Below, piece after piece: positions 21,024-43,774 of a stretch of DNA of 64,000 nucleotides; position 1 is the first letter of the stretch, and every line of letters starts with the position of its first letter. Source of the stretch: Neocallimastix lanati (nom. inval.) (Eukaryota; Neocallimastigomycota; Neocallimastigomycetes; Neocallimastigales; Neocallimastigaceae); assembly GCA_016946835.1 (NCBI GenBank), contig JACVTC010000038.1, positions 158,501 through 222,500 on the forward strand, written 5' to 3'. Under the pieces are notes generated by a model. That model searched no databases and was not told where the DNA came from. It saw nothing but the letters and a program-made list of their open reading frames with translations. Both the position numbers and the translations under genes were made by a program.

Positions 21024-21519
21024 TTTTTCTTATTTACATATAAAATTTATTATTATTATTATCATTATTTTTTTTCTTTTTATTATTAATATATTTTCAA
21101 TATATGAAAATATTTAAAAAAAGTTAAATTATTTTAATATATTATATATATATTTTAATTTCTATTTTAATTTTTATTTATTTATTTTTATTTTTGTTTT
21201 ATTTTTTCATTTTTTTTTTTTTTTTTGTTAGATTTTTAAAAATAAAAATAAAAATAAAAATTATATCAAAAAAAAAAAAAAAAAGAAAAAAAAAAGAAAA
21301 AAAAAATAAGACAAAATTAAAATTAAAATTAAAATTAAAAAAAAAAAGTACACTTATAATAGTAATAATAATAATAGTAATAAATAATAGTAGTAATAGT
21401 AATAGTAAAATCAATTTTGAAAATATATTAATAAATGAAAAAAAAAATTTATATAATTATTCTTTAGTATATATATCCACTTTTTATTTTATTTAAAAAA
21501 AGTTATTAAAAAAAAAAAA

Positions 21520-21555
<36 letters not shown>

Positions 21556-21712
21556 ACATTTTCTTTTTTTTTTTTCTTCTTCTTAGTTATAAATATTGTT
21601 TTTATTATATTTATTAAAAAAAAAAAATATATAAATTTAATTTATTACCTAATTATTTATATGAAGGAGAAAAAATTTTTTTAAAGTACTTTTTTTGTTT
21701 TATTTTATTTTA

Positions 21713-21755
<43 letters not shown>

Positions 21756-22874
21756 TACTGATGTTTAATAAATTGTATGCAAATAATCCAAAAAAAAAAT
21801 AAAAAAAAAAAAATTAAAAGAAAAAAAATTGCAATTATAAATAAAAATATAAAAATAAAAATAAAAAAAAAAAAATAAAAAAATAAAATTTAATAAACAT
21901 AAAATAAAATATTAAAAAATAAATAAATAAAAAAAGAAATTAATAAAAATTAAAATATGATTAAAAAAATATAATCATAAAAATCAAAAAAAAAAAAAAA
22001 AAGAAAAATAAATGAATAAATAAATAAGTATAAATAAAAATGTAAAAATGCTAATAAATAAATAATAAAAAAAAAAAAAAAAAAAGAAAAATATATAAAT
22101 ATAAATATAAATATAAATATAAATATAAATATAAATATAAATAAAAATATAAATAAATATAAATAAATAAAAAAAATAAATAAAAATACTTAATTTATTA
22201 AAGAAAAAAAAAAAAGTTATTAGTGGTTCTTAATGATTATCATTTTTAATTAGTATTTTGATTTAGACTAAAATACTTTTTATTGCATGATATAATTTAT
22301 TTGTTAATTTTTTTAAAAAAAAAGTTTATCAAAGTTTATATAGATATTACTTTAGGTTAACATATTGAATCATTTTCATTTTTCATTACTATTATTTATT
22401 TATTTATTTATTTTTTATTTTTATTTATTTTTATTTATTTATTTATTTTTTCTTTTTCTTTTTCTTTTTATTTAATTTTTTTAGCGGTTAATTTTAATGA
22501 ATTATTAACTTTTTAATAATAATGCCATAATTTACAAAATCTTTAAAAAAAAAAAATTTTTTTATATAAAATGTTTATTGTTTATTAATTTTTTTTTTAT
22601 TATCTAAATGTTATTAGTTTTTATTTATTTTAAATTTTGTTATTTTTTTTTTTTAATTTTTGTGGATATTTATAATACCGTTGGATAGTAACCCTGTATC
22701 CACAATGTATCATTAAAAAAAAAAAAAAAAATTTAATTTTTTTTTTTATTATCATTTATAGTTTATTAATATTTAAAATTTTTTTGAAAAAAAAAAAATA
22801 TTTGGAAAATTTCAATTAGTTTTTTTTTTTATTTATTTTTTTAATTTCAATTATATTATTATTATTATTATTAT

Positions 22875-22915
<41 letters not shown>

Positions 22916-23511
22916 TAATTTCAATTTCAATTATTTATTATTATTTATTATTATTTATTATTATTATTTATTATTATTATTATTAATTATTGTTATTATT
23001 TTTTTTTAATTTCAATTTCGATTAATATTATTTATTATTATTATTTTCTTATTTTAATTTCAATTATATATATAATTTTTATTATCATTATTTTTTTTTT
23101 TTAATTTTTTTTTTTTCATTTTTAAAATTGTAAATAATTTAAAAACTTTTTTTTTTTTTTTTTAATTTTTTTTTCATTTTTAAAATGTAAATAATTTAAA
23201 AACATTTTTTTTTTAATTTTTTTTTTCATTTTTAAAATTATAAATAATTTAAAAACAGAACTATAATTTTTTTTTTTTTAAAAAAAAAAGTATTTTAAAA
23301 AAATTTGTTGACTCAAACATTATACCAAATAAAAGAAAAAAAGATTAGATATAAATATATTGTATTTATATTTATTATCATTTTAATATATGATTAATTA
23401 TAGTAGGATATAAAATAAAATATATCAAATTTATTATTATTATTATTTTTTATTTTATTTATTTTTTTATATAAAATAGTGAAAAAAAAAAAATATAATA
23501 CTGAATTAAAT

Positions 23512-23556
<45 letters not shown>

Positions 23557-23713
23557 GAATTTACTTATTATTATTATTATTTTTTATAACAAATTTTCTA
23601 TTTTCTTTTTTTTATTATAAATTATTTTATTAAATTAATGACTTTTATATATATTTAAAAAAAAAAGATTTTTTTTTTTTTTTCATTTCTGATTATTTTT
23701 CTCTATTTACTTT
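20977..23713. other. Convergent spacer dominated by homopolymer and simple repeats
   Basis: No gene is supportable here. The 2.7 kb between two convergent 3' ends is built of poly(A)/poly(T) tracts, AAAT, ATTT and TTATT repeats. One decayed tandem unit containing TTTTTTTTCATTTTTAAAAT recurs three times around 23100-23255. Short frames seen here are low-complexity artefacts. Confidence 0.6.
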
Positions 23714-27451
<3,738 letters not shown>

Positions 27452-30009
27452 TTTATTATACTTTTTAATTATTTATTCTGAAATAATTTATTATTATTTA
27501 TTTATTTTTTCTTTTTTTGTTAAATATGATTTAAATAAATTATAATATGAATTATTATTATTTCTTTTCTTTATAAATAAATAAAAAAAAAAAAAAAAAA
27601 ATGTCTGTATATTGAGTATGATAGATTTATTCATTATACGATAATTTTATTTTAAATTTTTTAAAGAAATGTAATTAAATAAACAAATAAGCAAATATTA
27701 ATAAAGGTTAATAAATTTTATATTTAAAATATTTTTATTATATTAAATTAAATAATTTAATTTTTTTAAATATTTAACCATAAAATTATAAAATATCTTA
27801 TTATGTAAAATATAAAATATATCTATAATAAAATAAACATCATCATACTTACAATTATTACAGATTATCAATTATTTAAAATAAGGTCTAAAAAAAAAAA
27901 ATAAAAACAAAAAAAAATTATATATATATAAAATTAAATCTTTATTTTCTTATTTTTTTTTTTTTTTTAGTTTCTATTATATAAATATTATATTGATGAA
28001 TTTTTTTAACGTTTAATTATTTTTCTAAATGTTTTATATATAAAATCCTGAATTTATTCAAAAAATATAATATTTAATAATATTTTAATATATTTTAATA
28101 TTATTGTTTTATGAGTCTTGAATTCTTTCACTTTTCTTTCTTTCTTTTTTTTTTTTTTTATTAATATTTTATACTATTAACCATTTATTTTTATTTGTTT
28201 TATAAATAGTTAATGGTATAAAATTTGATTTTATTCTTTACAAAAAAATATAATTTTTAAAACTATTTATTTCTATTTTGTTATTTTATTATTTTATTTT
28301 TTTTTCTTCTTTATTTTATTATATATTTTCTTAGCTTTTATTAGCTTTTTATTTTTTTTATATATACTTTTTATAATTATTTTATACTGTTTTATTAATT
28401 TTATTAAATTGTAGGCTTGTTATTTTTTTTTAAAAAAAAAAAAAAAATGAAAAATGAAAAAAAAAATTATATTAATTTTTTTAAAATAATTTATTATAAA
28501 GTTTAAATATATTAATATTATATGAAAAATTAATAATATATGAAAAAATGATATTTCTGTTATATATTTAACTTTATTATAAAATAAAAAAAATTTTTGA
28601 TAAAATTTTGAATTTTTTTTAATAATTAAATTAGAAATAATGAAAAAAATTAAAAAAAAGAGAAAAAAAATTTACAATAAATAGTAATACAATATTAAAT
28701 AACAAAAGGGAATAATGAAAAAAATAAAATAAATAATTAATAATAGTAGTTAATATTAAATATTTAACAGAATATAATATACAAATTTATTATAATAGAA
28801 AACAAAGTTTATAAATAACTATGTTATAAGTTACAAATAAAATTAAAATGAAACTGGAATTCTAATTAAATAATTGAATATATAAAATAAAATTATGAAT
28901 CTGAAGTTCCTTTAATAATTATCCTTCACTTAGTGAAGTATAGTACTTAATAATATTTGAATTATTAAAAAATTAAAAACTATTTAATTAGTTAAATCTA
29001 AATTGAAAAGAAATTTACTTATATTTATACATATAATTTCAAAAAATAAATTTTATTTTTTTATTATATGAATAAAAATATAATTAAATATCATTTAATA
29101 TTTTTATTTTTATTTTTATTATTGATATTTAAAAAAATCAAATTTCTATTATATATTATAATGTACTTTATAATATATTATTTAATTATTTAATTAACTT
29201 TGATTTCTGATTCTTTCATTTTGAATATACAAAGAAGGAAATTATGATTAAGTGAAAATTAAATATTTAATAAATTAAATATATTAAAATAAATAAAATA
29301 TTATTGTATATTAAAGTACATTTAATAATTAAATTTATTATATATTTATATGTATTTTATGATCATTTTTAATATATTAAATTATATTGTTAAAATTTTA
29401 ATGAATCAAATAAAATTAAAGTTTGATTCGCTCATGTTACGTTTTGATTTTTTGAAATATTAAAAATGAATTTTTTTTGTTTTTTTTTTATGTATTTTTA
29501 TAAATAAGGCAATTATTATATATTATGATTTTTAATATATTATATTAAAATTTATATATTATGTAATATTATAATATAGCAATATTCTATTTTATATGGT
29601 TTAATGTACTTTATTATTAAAAAGTAATATAATATTTGGTTAAATAATTTATTGATTATATATTAATTAATAAATAGAATAATATAACATATTTATATAG
29701 TTATATTAAATAATTAATTTAATATAATATTGATATATATGGTAATTTTTTTAATATATTTAATTTGATATTATATGATTTTTATTCATTTTACTTTTCT
29801 TTTTTTATATATATTAATGATAAATAAATATATCATTAATTTATTTAATTATTTATTATTTATTTAAAATTTATTTAATATTTACTTATTTATTAATTAT
29901 TATTAACTATAAATTTATTATATATTATATATTTATTTATTTTTTATTATTTTTATTTATTTATTTATTATATAACATTTATAATATTTATTATAATTAA
30001 TTATTACCA

Positions 30010-30060
<51 letters not shown>

Positions 30061-30187
30061 AATTACATATGAATTTCTTTATTTAAAATATTTATTTAAT
30101 GATTTATTAAATTATATTTCATATGAGTAAATCGTTCTTTATAATATTACTAATACTCTTTTTTTTTTTTTTTTTTTTTTTTTAAAT
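27452..30187. other. AT-rich intergenic region
   Basis: I see no gene in this 2.7-kb stretch. It should contain the promoter of the MICAL-like gene at its left end. Poly(T) tracts occur at about 27953-27968 and 30160-30182. Confidence 0.5.
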
Positions 30188-30590
30188 TGGGATTAACGAG
30201 AGGGAAATACAATAGGGCCTCCAGTCTCTCCCTTAAACGTATCAGACACTTATTGGATTCTTTGCCATACAATTTCGGATTCGATGCGGATCTCTCTCTA
30301 AGCAAGGATAATATGAAAGACTTTCCCTAAACCAACTTTATACGACAGAGCTTCTTTTCATTGATATCTTGAACCATCATCGAAGGAGAAAGAATTACAC
30401 TAACTGTTTCACAGATCAAGTAATTATATAGTCTAGCAATAGGAATACTTACCATTGAGATAGAACACCAACTTCATTTATAGGGAAAAATCACCCTGGG
30501 AGGATGAAAATCGCCCCATATGAATTCAAGAGGTAGTCGAGGGGTCAATCCAGAAACCTTATGTAAGTTAGATCATCATTAATACTAATC
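30188..30590. other. Isolated G+C-elevated island of unknown nature
   Basis: About 400 bp with roughly 42% G+C and almost no homopolymers, sharply bounded by poly(T) on the left and AAT-type repeats on the right. Codon-like, complex sequence is present on both strands. A plus-strand frame stays open for about 60 codons (RIRHLLDSLPYNFGFDADLS). One minus-strand frame crosses the whole block with only two stops (…GLTPRLPLEFIWGDFHPP…SWCSISMVSIPIARLYN…SNKCLIRLRERLEALL…). A donor-like GTAAGTATT occurs on the minus strand at about 30453. I do not recognise it as tRNA, rRNA, snRNA, SRP or RNase P RNA. Candidates are a structured non-coding RNA, a transferred fragment, or a mobile-element piece. Confidence 0.6.
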
Positions 30591-30770
30591 AAGAGGAATA
30601 AATAAGAATAATATAATATTTTTTTTTGTTTAAATTGGAATTTAAATAGTTAAGGTATATTGAAATTTTGATATAAACTATGTTAAGAATCTTTTTTTAT
30701 TATTGATAATAATTATTTTATTAATGCTTATTATTTGATTCATAACAGAATATATACAAACTATTTTTAT

Positions 30771-31242
30771 TAATAAATAATAAATAAAAAATAATAAATA
30801 AAAAAATAATAAATAATAAATAATAAATAATAAATAATAAATAATAAATAATAAATAATAAATAATAAATAATAAATAATAAATAATAAATAATAAATAA
30901 TAAATAATAAATAATAAATAATTAAATAATAAATAATTAAATAATTAAATAATTATAATAAATAATAAATAATAAATAATAAATAATAAATAATAAATAA
31001 TTAAATAATAAATAATAAATAATAAATAATAAATAATAAAAATAAATAAATAATAAATAATAAATAATAAATAATAAATAATAAATAATAAAAATAAATA
31101 AATAATAAATAATAAATAATAAATAATAAATAATAAATAATAAAAATAAATAAATAATAAATAATAAATAATAAATAATAAATAATAAATAATAAAAATA
31201 AATAAATAATAAATAATAAATAATAAATAATAAATAATAAAT
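30771..31242. repeat. (AAATAAT)-type minisatellite with higher-order structure, ~470 bp
   Basis: AAATAAT/AATAAATA tandem repeats with a second-level period: blocks of seven or eight units are separated by AAAAATAAATAAATAAT, repeated at least four times (about 31035, 31090, 31142, 31195). It directly follows the G+C-elevated island. Confidence 0.9.
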
Positions 31243-31887
31243 AGAAATTATTAAAAATTTTTTGTACAGTAATTGGCTATACAAATTTTATTTGTTCTAT
31301 AATTGAATAATTAAAGAATTTCCCTTTTAGGAAATTTTTTAATAATTCATTACACAAATAAATATATTTCTAATATTTCTACTATAGAATATTTTTTAAT
31401 TAAGAATTTATAACAAAAAAAATACTATTTATAATAATTATTAAAAAACTAATTATATATATTTCTTAATATACATAATATTATATTTCACTTTCAAAAA
31501 AAAAAAAAAAATTAAAATAAAAAAATAAATTACTCTAAAGTTTAAGAAGAAAAAAAAAAAAAAAGATTTTTAAATAATGCTAAATCATAAAAATTACTAT
31601 ATTAGGAATATCAATAATAATATAAATACAACAAACTAATTGGTGTATAAATTAATGTGTAATATTAATAGAAATAATTCTATTAAATTTAAATTTTATA
31701 ATGAATAATTTAATAATTATTATTTCCTTTTTTAAATTTTTTTTTTTTACTTTTTCATTTTTCGTTTTTTTTTTTTTTTTTAAAGGGTTCCCAATAGCCT
31801 TTCCATTTTTTTTTTTTTTTTTTTTGAATATAAGAAAAAAAAAAAAAAAAAAAAAAACGAAGTTATTATATTGAAAAATGAAATATG

Positions 31888-31929
<42 letters not shown>

Positions 31930-32447
31930 CTTCACTTTTTTATGAGCACTATAAAGAGAACTTCATATTACCAACAATTATTAAACATAAAATTTATGAA
32001 TTTAAACTTAAACATTCGTATAACTATTTATCAATCATTATTTCTCATCAGTCATTTCTTTCTCTCTCTCTATATATTTTTCTTTTTACTATAATAATCT
32101 ATTTATTATTAGTATAATGATTTATGATTGTGGAATTTAAGTATTAATTTATAATCTTATAAATTTTATAAAAAAATCTTATTATAGACTTTATTAAAAT
32201 AATTCATTTAAAAATTAATCAATTTTTAAAATATATATTAATTTAATAGCCAACTAAAGTATATAAATAATTTTTAAAATATTGAACACTTTTTTTTTTT
32301 TATATTGATTTAAAATTTTACTTATGTGTAATTAATTTTTTTAATTTTGCTTGATATCTTTATATATATATATATTTATATATATTGAGATCATATACAG
32401 TTTATGACATTATAAATATTTCTACTCATTGTTTCTGATTTCTTTAT

Positions 32448-32483
<36 letters not shown>

Positions 32484-33185
32484 CCTTGTACCGATTAATA
32501 ATTACATTTGTTAATATGTTAAAATATATATAATAACAATTTGATTAACTAAAATAAATTTCCATAATTATATTTGTTTTTACTTTCATTTTATTCATTT
32601 TTCTGAAAATAATAAGGTGTAAATTTATAGATGAATCAAAAATGGACATGATACTTCTTGAAGTAGGGTAGTTATTTCCTTTATCATATTCTTAGATAGT
32701 AATAAATCTATTTTAATTATATATACTGAAACTATAAAATAATTAACATTATTCGAAATTTCAATTAAGATTTATAATTTATTTTCATTAAATTTATTAT
32801 TTCATTTTATTCCAAAAAAATATTAATTATGAATTTCTTCAATGTCATTTATATATATATGTATTATATTATTTGATAGATAATAAATTTTCAATATTTT
32901 ATATTAATATTTAATTAAATAAATTTTCAATAATATAAAATAATATTATTTATACAATTATATCATGTTTATATGATTTTTCTTATTATTAAATATCCTA
33001 TTATTATAATATTTAAATTGTGCAATGAGATATAAATGAATATTTAATTTATTATTTTTTTGTCAAAACTAACATATAAAATTATATTAAAGAATATAAC
33101 TTATATTCAGTTAAACTTAAATATATTTTTTACCAATAATATTTTTCTTTTATCTATATTTTTCTGATATTCTATCATTAAAAAA
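31243..33185. other. AT-rich region without recognised gene
   Basis: Poly(T) (31888-31930) and poly(A) tracts dominate. A short more complex patch at about 32595-32690 (GGACATGATACTTCTTGAAG) could be part of a long terminal repeat of the decayed retroelement to the right, but no matching second copy was found. Confidence 0.4.
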
Positions 33186-33292
33186 TATCTTTTAATAAAA
33201 ATATCTTTTAATAAAAATATCTTTTATTAAAAAATATTTATTATTAAAAAAATCTATTATTAAAAAATATCTCTTATTAAAAATATCATGAA
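33186..33292. repeat. Short tandem repeat ahead of the retroelement relic
   Basis: Roughly six copies of an imperfect 17-bp unit (AAAAATATCTTTTAATA) lie immediately upstream of the decayed Gag-like frame. Confidence 0.8.
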
Positions 33293-35400
33293 TTTATAAT
33301 TGAAAAATTAATCAAGCATTTGAAAACTGAGAAGCCACCCAACTATATGAGAGTTTTAAAATATTTTTCTAATATGCTAAACATGCTTGACAAACTTAAA
33401 ATGCCAATTATGATATGAGTGAAAAAGATAAGGTCCAGTATATATATATAGCATTATCAAAAGAATTACAAATTGGTTTCCTACTTGAACTTAATAAAAT
33501 AGCTGAAAATTATTATGGATTTATCAAATATAGGAATATATTTATCAGATGTGTGAATGACCAAAGAATAATCCAACCCCAAAATAATCATAATAAGCAT
33601 AATAATTATAATGATCCTCTGAACTTTGATTTAGTATTAAATAGAAGCAACAAAAATAAAAACCTCAGACAAAATAATTTCCAAAGAAAAAGAAATCCCA
33701 ACAAATATTGCCACATCTATATACATTAACGCCAATTAACTAATGAGTGTCATTACGAATAGGTTCATGAATCAATCTAAGTTTAACAATAATAATTTCC
33801 CCTTAATAATGTATTCTACTCAAAACATGATAATAAAATTTTGATTAGCGGAATTCAATATGCCTTTAGGGAATTAATTTCAATCACTAAACTAATTGAC
33901 AATTATTTAAATTAATTGACAATTATTCCAGATGAAGTATTTTTTGATACACTTGTTCTTGTAAATCATGCTAAAGTAATTGGATATATCGCATATTTAA
34001 GATTTTCTCCCTCAAAAAAGGAAAATTAGATCCTAATGCTAAAAAAGATTTTTTTTTAGGAATCAATAATAATACAAATTCTTATTTAATTATAGACTAT
34101 AATAACATTTCTTTACATCAAATAAGGGGACATTATATTTCAAGAAGACAACCCAGTCTGTATCACTAAGGATATTACAAAGAGAATTTCATTTTATAAT
34201 ATATATAATACGAGTAATAAATTAAATTTATTTTTAATTTATCTTTTATAAATAAATTATTAAACAGCTATACTAATATAAATAATAATAATATCAACAA
34301 TAACAATAACAATAATAACAACAATTATTTTATTCGTGATAATAATAATTTTCCTGATAATCATCCTAATAATAATTTTAATATTACTAATAATAATATT
34401 TTTAATAATAATATTTTTTATAGTAATAATAATTTTAATATTACTAATAATAATATTTCTAATAATATTATTTTTTATAGTAATAATAATTTTTCTGATG
34501 CTAATAATAATATCCTTAATAATAATTTAAACATTGACAATCATAATATTTTAGATCAAAATAATTATTAATAAATTTTCTAATCATAATAATGAGAATT
34601 TTTTAAATTATAATAATATGTCAAAAAATGAACAAAATTTTAATAATATAAATTTCAATAATAGTTTAATATATATGATAAAAATTTTTCTAATAATATA
34701 AATATTTCATTTAATAAAAAATTTTCAAATAATTTTATTAATTCTAATAACAATTTTATCGGCTCAAAAAATTCAAAATAATGGTAAAAGTTTTTCCGAT
34801 ATAATAAATTCAAAATTTAATCCAAATTTAAGAAATTATTAATCAAAATCAAAATACTGATACATAAACCAATGAGAATTTTTCAAACACCATAAAAATC
34901 TCTGATTAATTAATAATCATATTAATGTAAAAAATTTTCAAATAATGTATAAAATTCTTATAATAATACAAATTTTTAATTTATGAAAACTTTAATTCAA
35001 AAAATGATCAAAACTTTATTAATAAAAATTATTTATCAGATGAAAAATAAAAATAATATTAATATTAATAATTTTATTAATAATTCAAACAATTTATATA
35101 TTAATAATAAAATAATCTAATTTTACCAATAATAATATCATTAATAATTTCAAATCTAATACTAATCATAATCACAATTGTAATATTTACAATAATAATA
35201 GTCATTATAATTATAATCATAATTTTAATAATAAATAAATCCAAATAATATTAATTATAGCATTGGTAATATCATTTACAAAGATAATGATGCAAGTAAA
35301 AATAATATTGAAGTAGAACATTTAAATCCAAAGCTTAGACATACTAGTGTTAATTACCATTTCAACCATAAAATATATTAAATAAAATATAAAAACATAT
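33293..35400 (+). mobile_element. Decayed copia-like (Ty1/copia) retroelement fragment
   Basis: Broken plus-strand frames resemble copia pieces in the right order. First comes a Gag-like helical part (about 33300-33580: LIKHLKTEKPPNYMRVLKYF, then SKELQIGFLLELNKIAENYY), with a frameshift and stop near 33415. Next is a basic Asn-rich stretch and a damaged zinc-knuckle-like NPNKYCHIY...LTNEC at about 33690-33760. Then at about 33930-34170 comes the end of the integrase core and the spacer motif found before reverse transcriptase (KLDPNAKK, FLGINNNTNSYLI, DIIFQEDNPV), with stops and frameshifts. A long Asn-rich spacer follows to about 35250, ending near EVEHLNPKLRHTS. Protease, most of integrase and all of reverse transcriptase are absent, so this is a dead internal-deletion copy. 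No flanking LTR pair was found. Confidence 0.6.
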
Positions 35401-36369
35401 AATTATTCTGTACTTTAAATCTTTGATAACCATTTATTTTTTTTTTTATAAATAATCTTTTATACATTTTTTAAATTTGGTTTTAGAAAATTTAACTATA
35501 TCTGAAAATATTTTTAATTTGGAAGAATTCTCCTTAACCAAATATATTATTGTTTGTTTCTACATCAAAAAAAAAAAAAAAAAAATTTATATATATATAT
35601 ATTTTATATAATATTAATTTTAAATTATCATTTGAAACTAAAATATATGAAAAAAATCTTTTTTATTTTCTTTCAAATATCATCCACATATGTATAAAGT
35701 AAACCAGGTAATGAAATGCTAAAAATAGTCAAAATAATAATTGAAAACCTTAATCATAATTCAAAATAATAAAAATATTAATAAATGAAATTTTTTTTTA
35801 ATTATTTTTAATTATTTTTATTATTTATAAAATTTATATCGTATAAAAAAAGTTTCATATCACAATTTACTTTATATATTTATTTTATACTTTTTGTTCA
35901 AAAGTTTTAAATGAAAAAATATTATTATAAAATATACTTTTATTATTTATAAAGAGATCGTATGTTAATAAATTTAATTACAGAATAAACTTTATAATAA
36001 AAAATTGACTTTTTATTTTTCATTTTAGTAAATATAATACATATTTGTGGAGTAATTCTAATATATTTTATTTTGAAAAGCATTTAACAAAAATTTTTAA
36101 TTTAATTTTAGATTTTTTTATAATTTGTTAATTTTTAACTAATAGAAATTTTTTGAATAATTATTATCATATTATTATTACTATTATCATCATATATATA
36201 TCTATTAAAAGTAACTCTATAGAAATATACGTATTTATTATTTAACAAATATGATATGTACTATTATATTATTTTATATATTAAAATGAAATATATTAAT
36301 TATATCTAACAAGCTATACAGTAAATTAGTAATATGTCTGAAAGAGACAAATTTAAAATATTAAAGCAG

Positions 36370-36423
<54 letters not shown>

Positions 36424-36456
36424 TTATAAAGAATTTTATGAAATTATATCATAAAA
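35401..36456. other. Upstream region of the first MetAP2 gene
   Basis: AT-rich, with a very long poly(T) tract (36371-36421) ending about 35 bp before the start codon. A short stretch around 36045 (TTTGTGGAGTAATT) resembles one at about 39820 upstream of the second MetAP2 gene, which is consistent with duplicated upstream sequence. Confidence 0.4.
36371..36421. promoter_or_regulatory. Poly(dT) tract just upstream of the first MetAP2 start
   Basis: About 50 consecutive T residues end 36 bp before the ATG. The second copy has a shorter tract (about 40203-40229) some 67 bp before its ATG. Poly(dA:dT) tracts exclude nucleosomes in fungi, so a core-promoter role is plausible but inferred. Confidence 0.4.
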
Positions 36457-38914
<2,458 letters not shown>

Positions 38915-39614
38915 AAAGCATACTTCATTATAATATTAAAAATAATAAAATGATAATTATAAAATAAAAATATATGAAATAAGATAATTATATATATATA
39001 TATAAAGAAATTAAATGTAATATAACATATACATAAATAAAAATAAAAATTAAAAAATTATAAATATGTGTATTTCTAAGGGTTTTTATTAATATTTATT
39101 AATGAATATTTTCATATTTATGAAATACTAATAAAAAATAATGAAATAGTATTTTTATATTTTGTAAAGTTTTGTTAGAAATATTCATATTATTTACTTT
39201 ATAATTCAATATTTTTAAATAATAAAAATAATATTATAAATTTAATAATTTATATTTTAGATATATATATATTTTTTGAGAAAGTTCTTACTAGTTTTTA
39301 ATGATAACGTGCTAATAAGGAATTTCTTTAAATATTTATAAAATCATTTTTATTTTTTTTTTTTTTAAATTTTTAATTTTATATTTTAATATATATATTT
39401 TTTTACTTCATTTCTTATTTTTAATATTTATTTTTTTTTTTTTTTTGCTATTTTGTTAATGTATCAAAATAGCTATATAAAAAAGGTTGATTACAAAACA
39501 TCAAACAAATTAATAACATATTATATTAATAACAGTGATTTGTGAAAGACTCTGATATGACTTTAAAAAGTTGTTATAAATATATATTAAATATATTAAA
39601 AATTTATTAAATTA

Positions 39615-39656
<42 letters not shown>

Positions 39657-40202
39657 TTTTACATATTCACTTATATACATTTGATTTACTTTATATGACT
39701 TTAAAAAATTACTAAATATTTATGGTTATATTATATTATTTTTATTAATATATTTTTTTCTAAAATTCACAATTTTACAGATTTACTTATACACAATATA
39801 CATTTGAATATATATGTATATGTGGAGTAACTTAATATTTGATATTAGATGGAATATTAATATTTAAATTAAAATTTAAATTTATTTCATAAAACTTTTA
39901 TTGTTAATTGGAATTTTTTAATTATTGAAAATCTTTATTATATTATATATATCATATTAAAGTTTATTATTATTATCATAATTTTCTACAATTTGAAAGG
40001 CTTATTACTAATATCTATAATTTTATTTGTAATAATAAATATATTATTAATCGTAATCCTTATACTAAAATATATTTTAATTTATTGAATAATTAATATT
40101 ATTGTATTAAAATGAAATATTACACATTTTTTTTCTCAACCAATAATTATACCGTTAATTATTAAAAAAATGTGAGGTATTTTAAATATTTAAAGGAATT
40201 TA

Positions 40203-40234
<32 letters not shown>

Positions 40235-40295
40235 TATATAAATATATATTTTTTTAATTATATATTTTATACAATAATAAATTATATATTATAAA
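38915..40295. other. Spacer between the tandem MetAP2 genes
   Basis: AT-rich, no gene seen. It must hold the terminator of copy 1 and the promoter of copy 2. Poly(T) tracts occur at about 39621-39651 and 40203-40229. Confidence 0.5.
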
Positions 40296-42782
<2,487 letters not shown>

Positions 42783-43074
42783 GACAAATTAATCCTAAAA
42801 TATTAAAATGATAAATTAATAATTTTAAATACAAAATTAGATAATTAGATTATTAGTTTATTATGAAAAAGCTTAAATTTATAAAAATGTTAATATTTTT
42901 TAACAATTTTTATTTATTATAAATACTTAAAAAATTAACCAAAAATTTATTTTTCAATGGTAAAATGTTTTAAGGAATTTCTTTTAATATAATAATTAGA
43001 TTAACAGTAACCTTAATATTTTTTTAATTTATTAAAATTAATGTTTAATCTATAATCTAAATTATTATTTTATC

Positions 43075-43118
<44 letters not shown>

Positions 43119-43187
43119 ATTTAATATAAAAAAATTATAAAAATATATTTATATTTCTTCAAATATATATATATACTAATGATGTTA

Positions 43188-43736
43188 ACTTTGAATAGTT
43201 GCATTTCGAAAAATGAGGCGTTTCAAAATTTCAATAAATATATTAATAAATAATCTTTAAATATAAAATAATCTTTAAAAATAAAATAATCTTTAAAAAT
43301 AAAATTAACTTTAACAATAAAATAATCTTTAAAAATAAAATAATCTTTAAAAATAAAATAATCTTTAAAAATAAAATAATCTTTAAAAATAAAATAATCT
43401 TTAAAAATAAAATAATCTTTAAAAATAAAATAATCTTTAAAAATAAAATAATCTTTAAAAATAAAATAATCTTTAAAAATAAAATAATCTTTAAAAATAA
43501 AATAATCTCTAAAAATAAAATATTATTTAAATTTAAATATTTAAATAAAAGGTTTAAAAAAATTTTTTTTCATTACCTTCTATGTATATTAAATTTATAG
43601 TATTCATAAAATTAATGTTTTCTATTAAAATGTATAATAAAAATAATATTTATATATTTTTATTAACAACTTATTACTTTTATATGTATTATTTGTTCTA
43701 TATTGTTATAATTATTCTAATTTTATAATTTTTTAA

Positions 43737-43774
<38 letters not shown>

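Noticed and set aside
21194-21496. Plus- and minus-strand frames rich in Phe/Ile/Lys/Leu
   Set aside because: They are pure homopolymer and dinucleotide readings with no family features.
30451-30459. ATACTTACC as the 5' end of a U1 snRNA
   Set aside because: The sequence after it has no U1 stem-loop I with GAUCANGAAG and no Sm site. The same 8-mer is simply the reverse complement of a GTAAGTAT donor.
30188-30590. The G+C-elevated island as a fragment of 5.8S, 18S or 28S rRNA, SRP RNA or RNase P RNA
   Set aside because: None of the conserved signature segments I know for these RNAs could be matched on either strand.
30937-31284. 115-codon Tyr/Leu/Ile frame on the minus strand
   Set aside because: It is a translation of the AAATAAT minisatellite.
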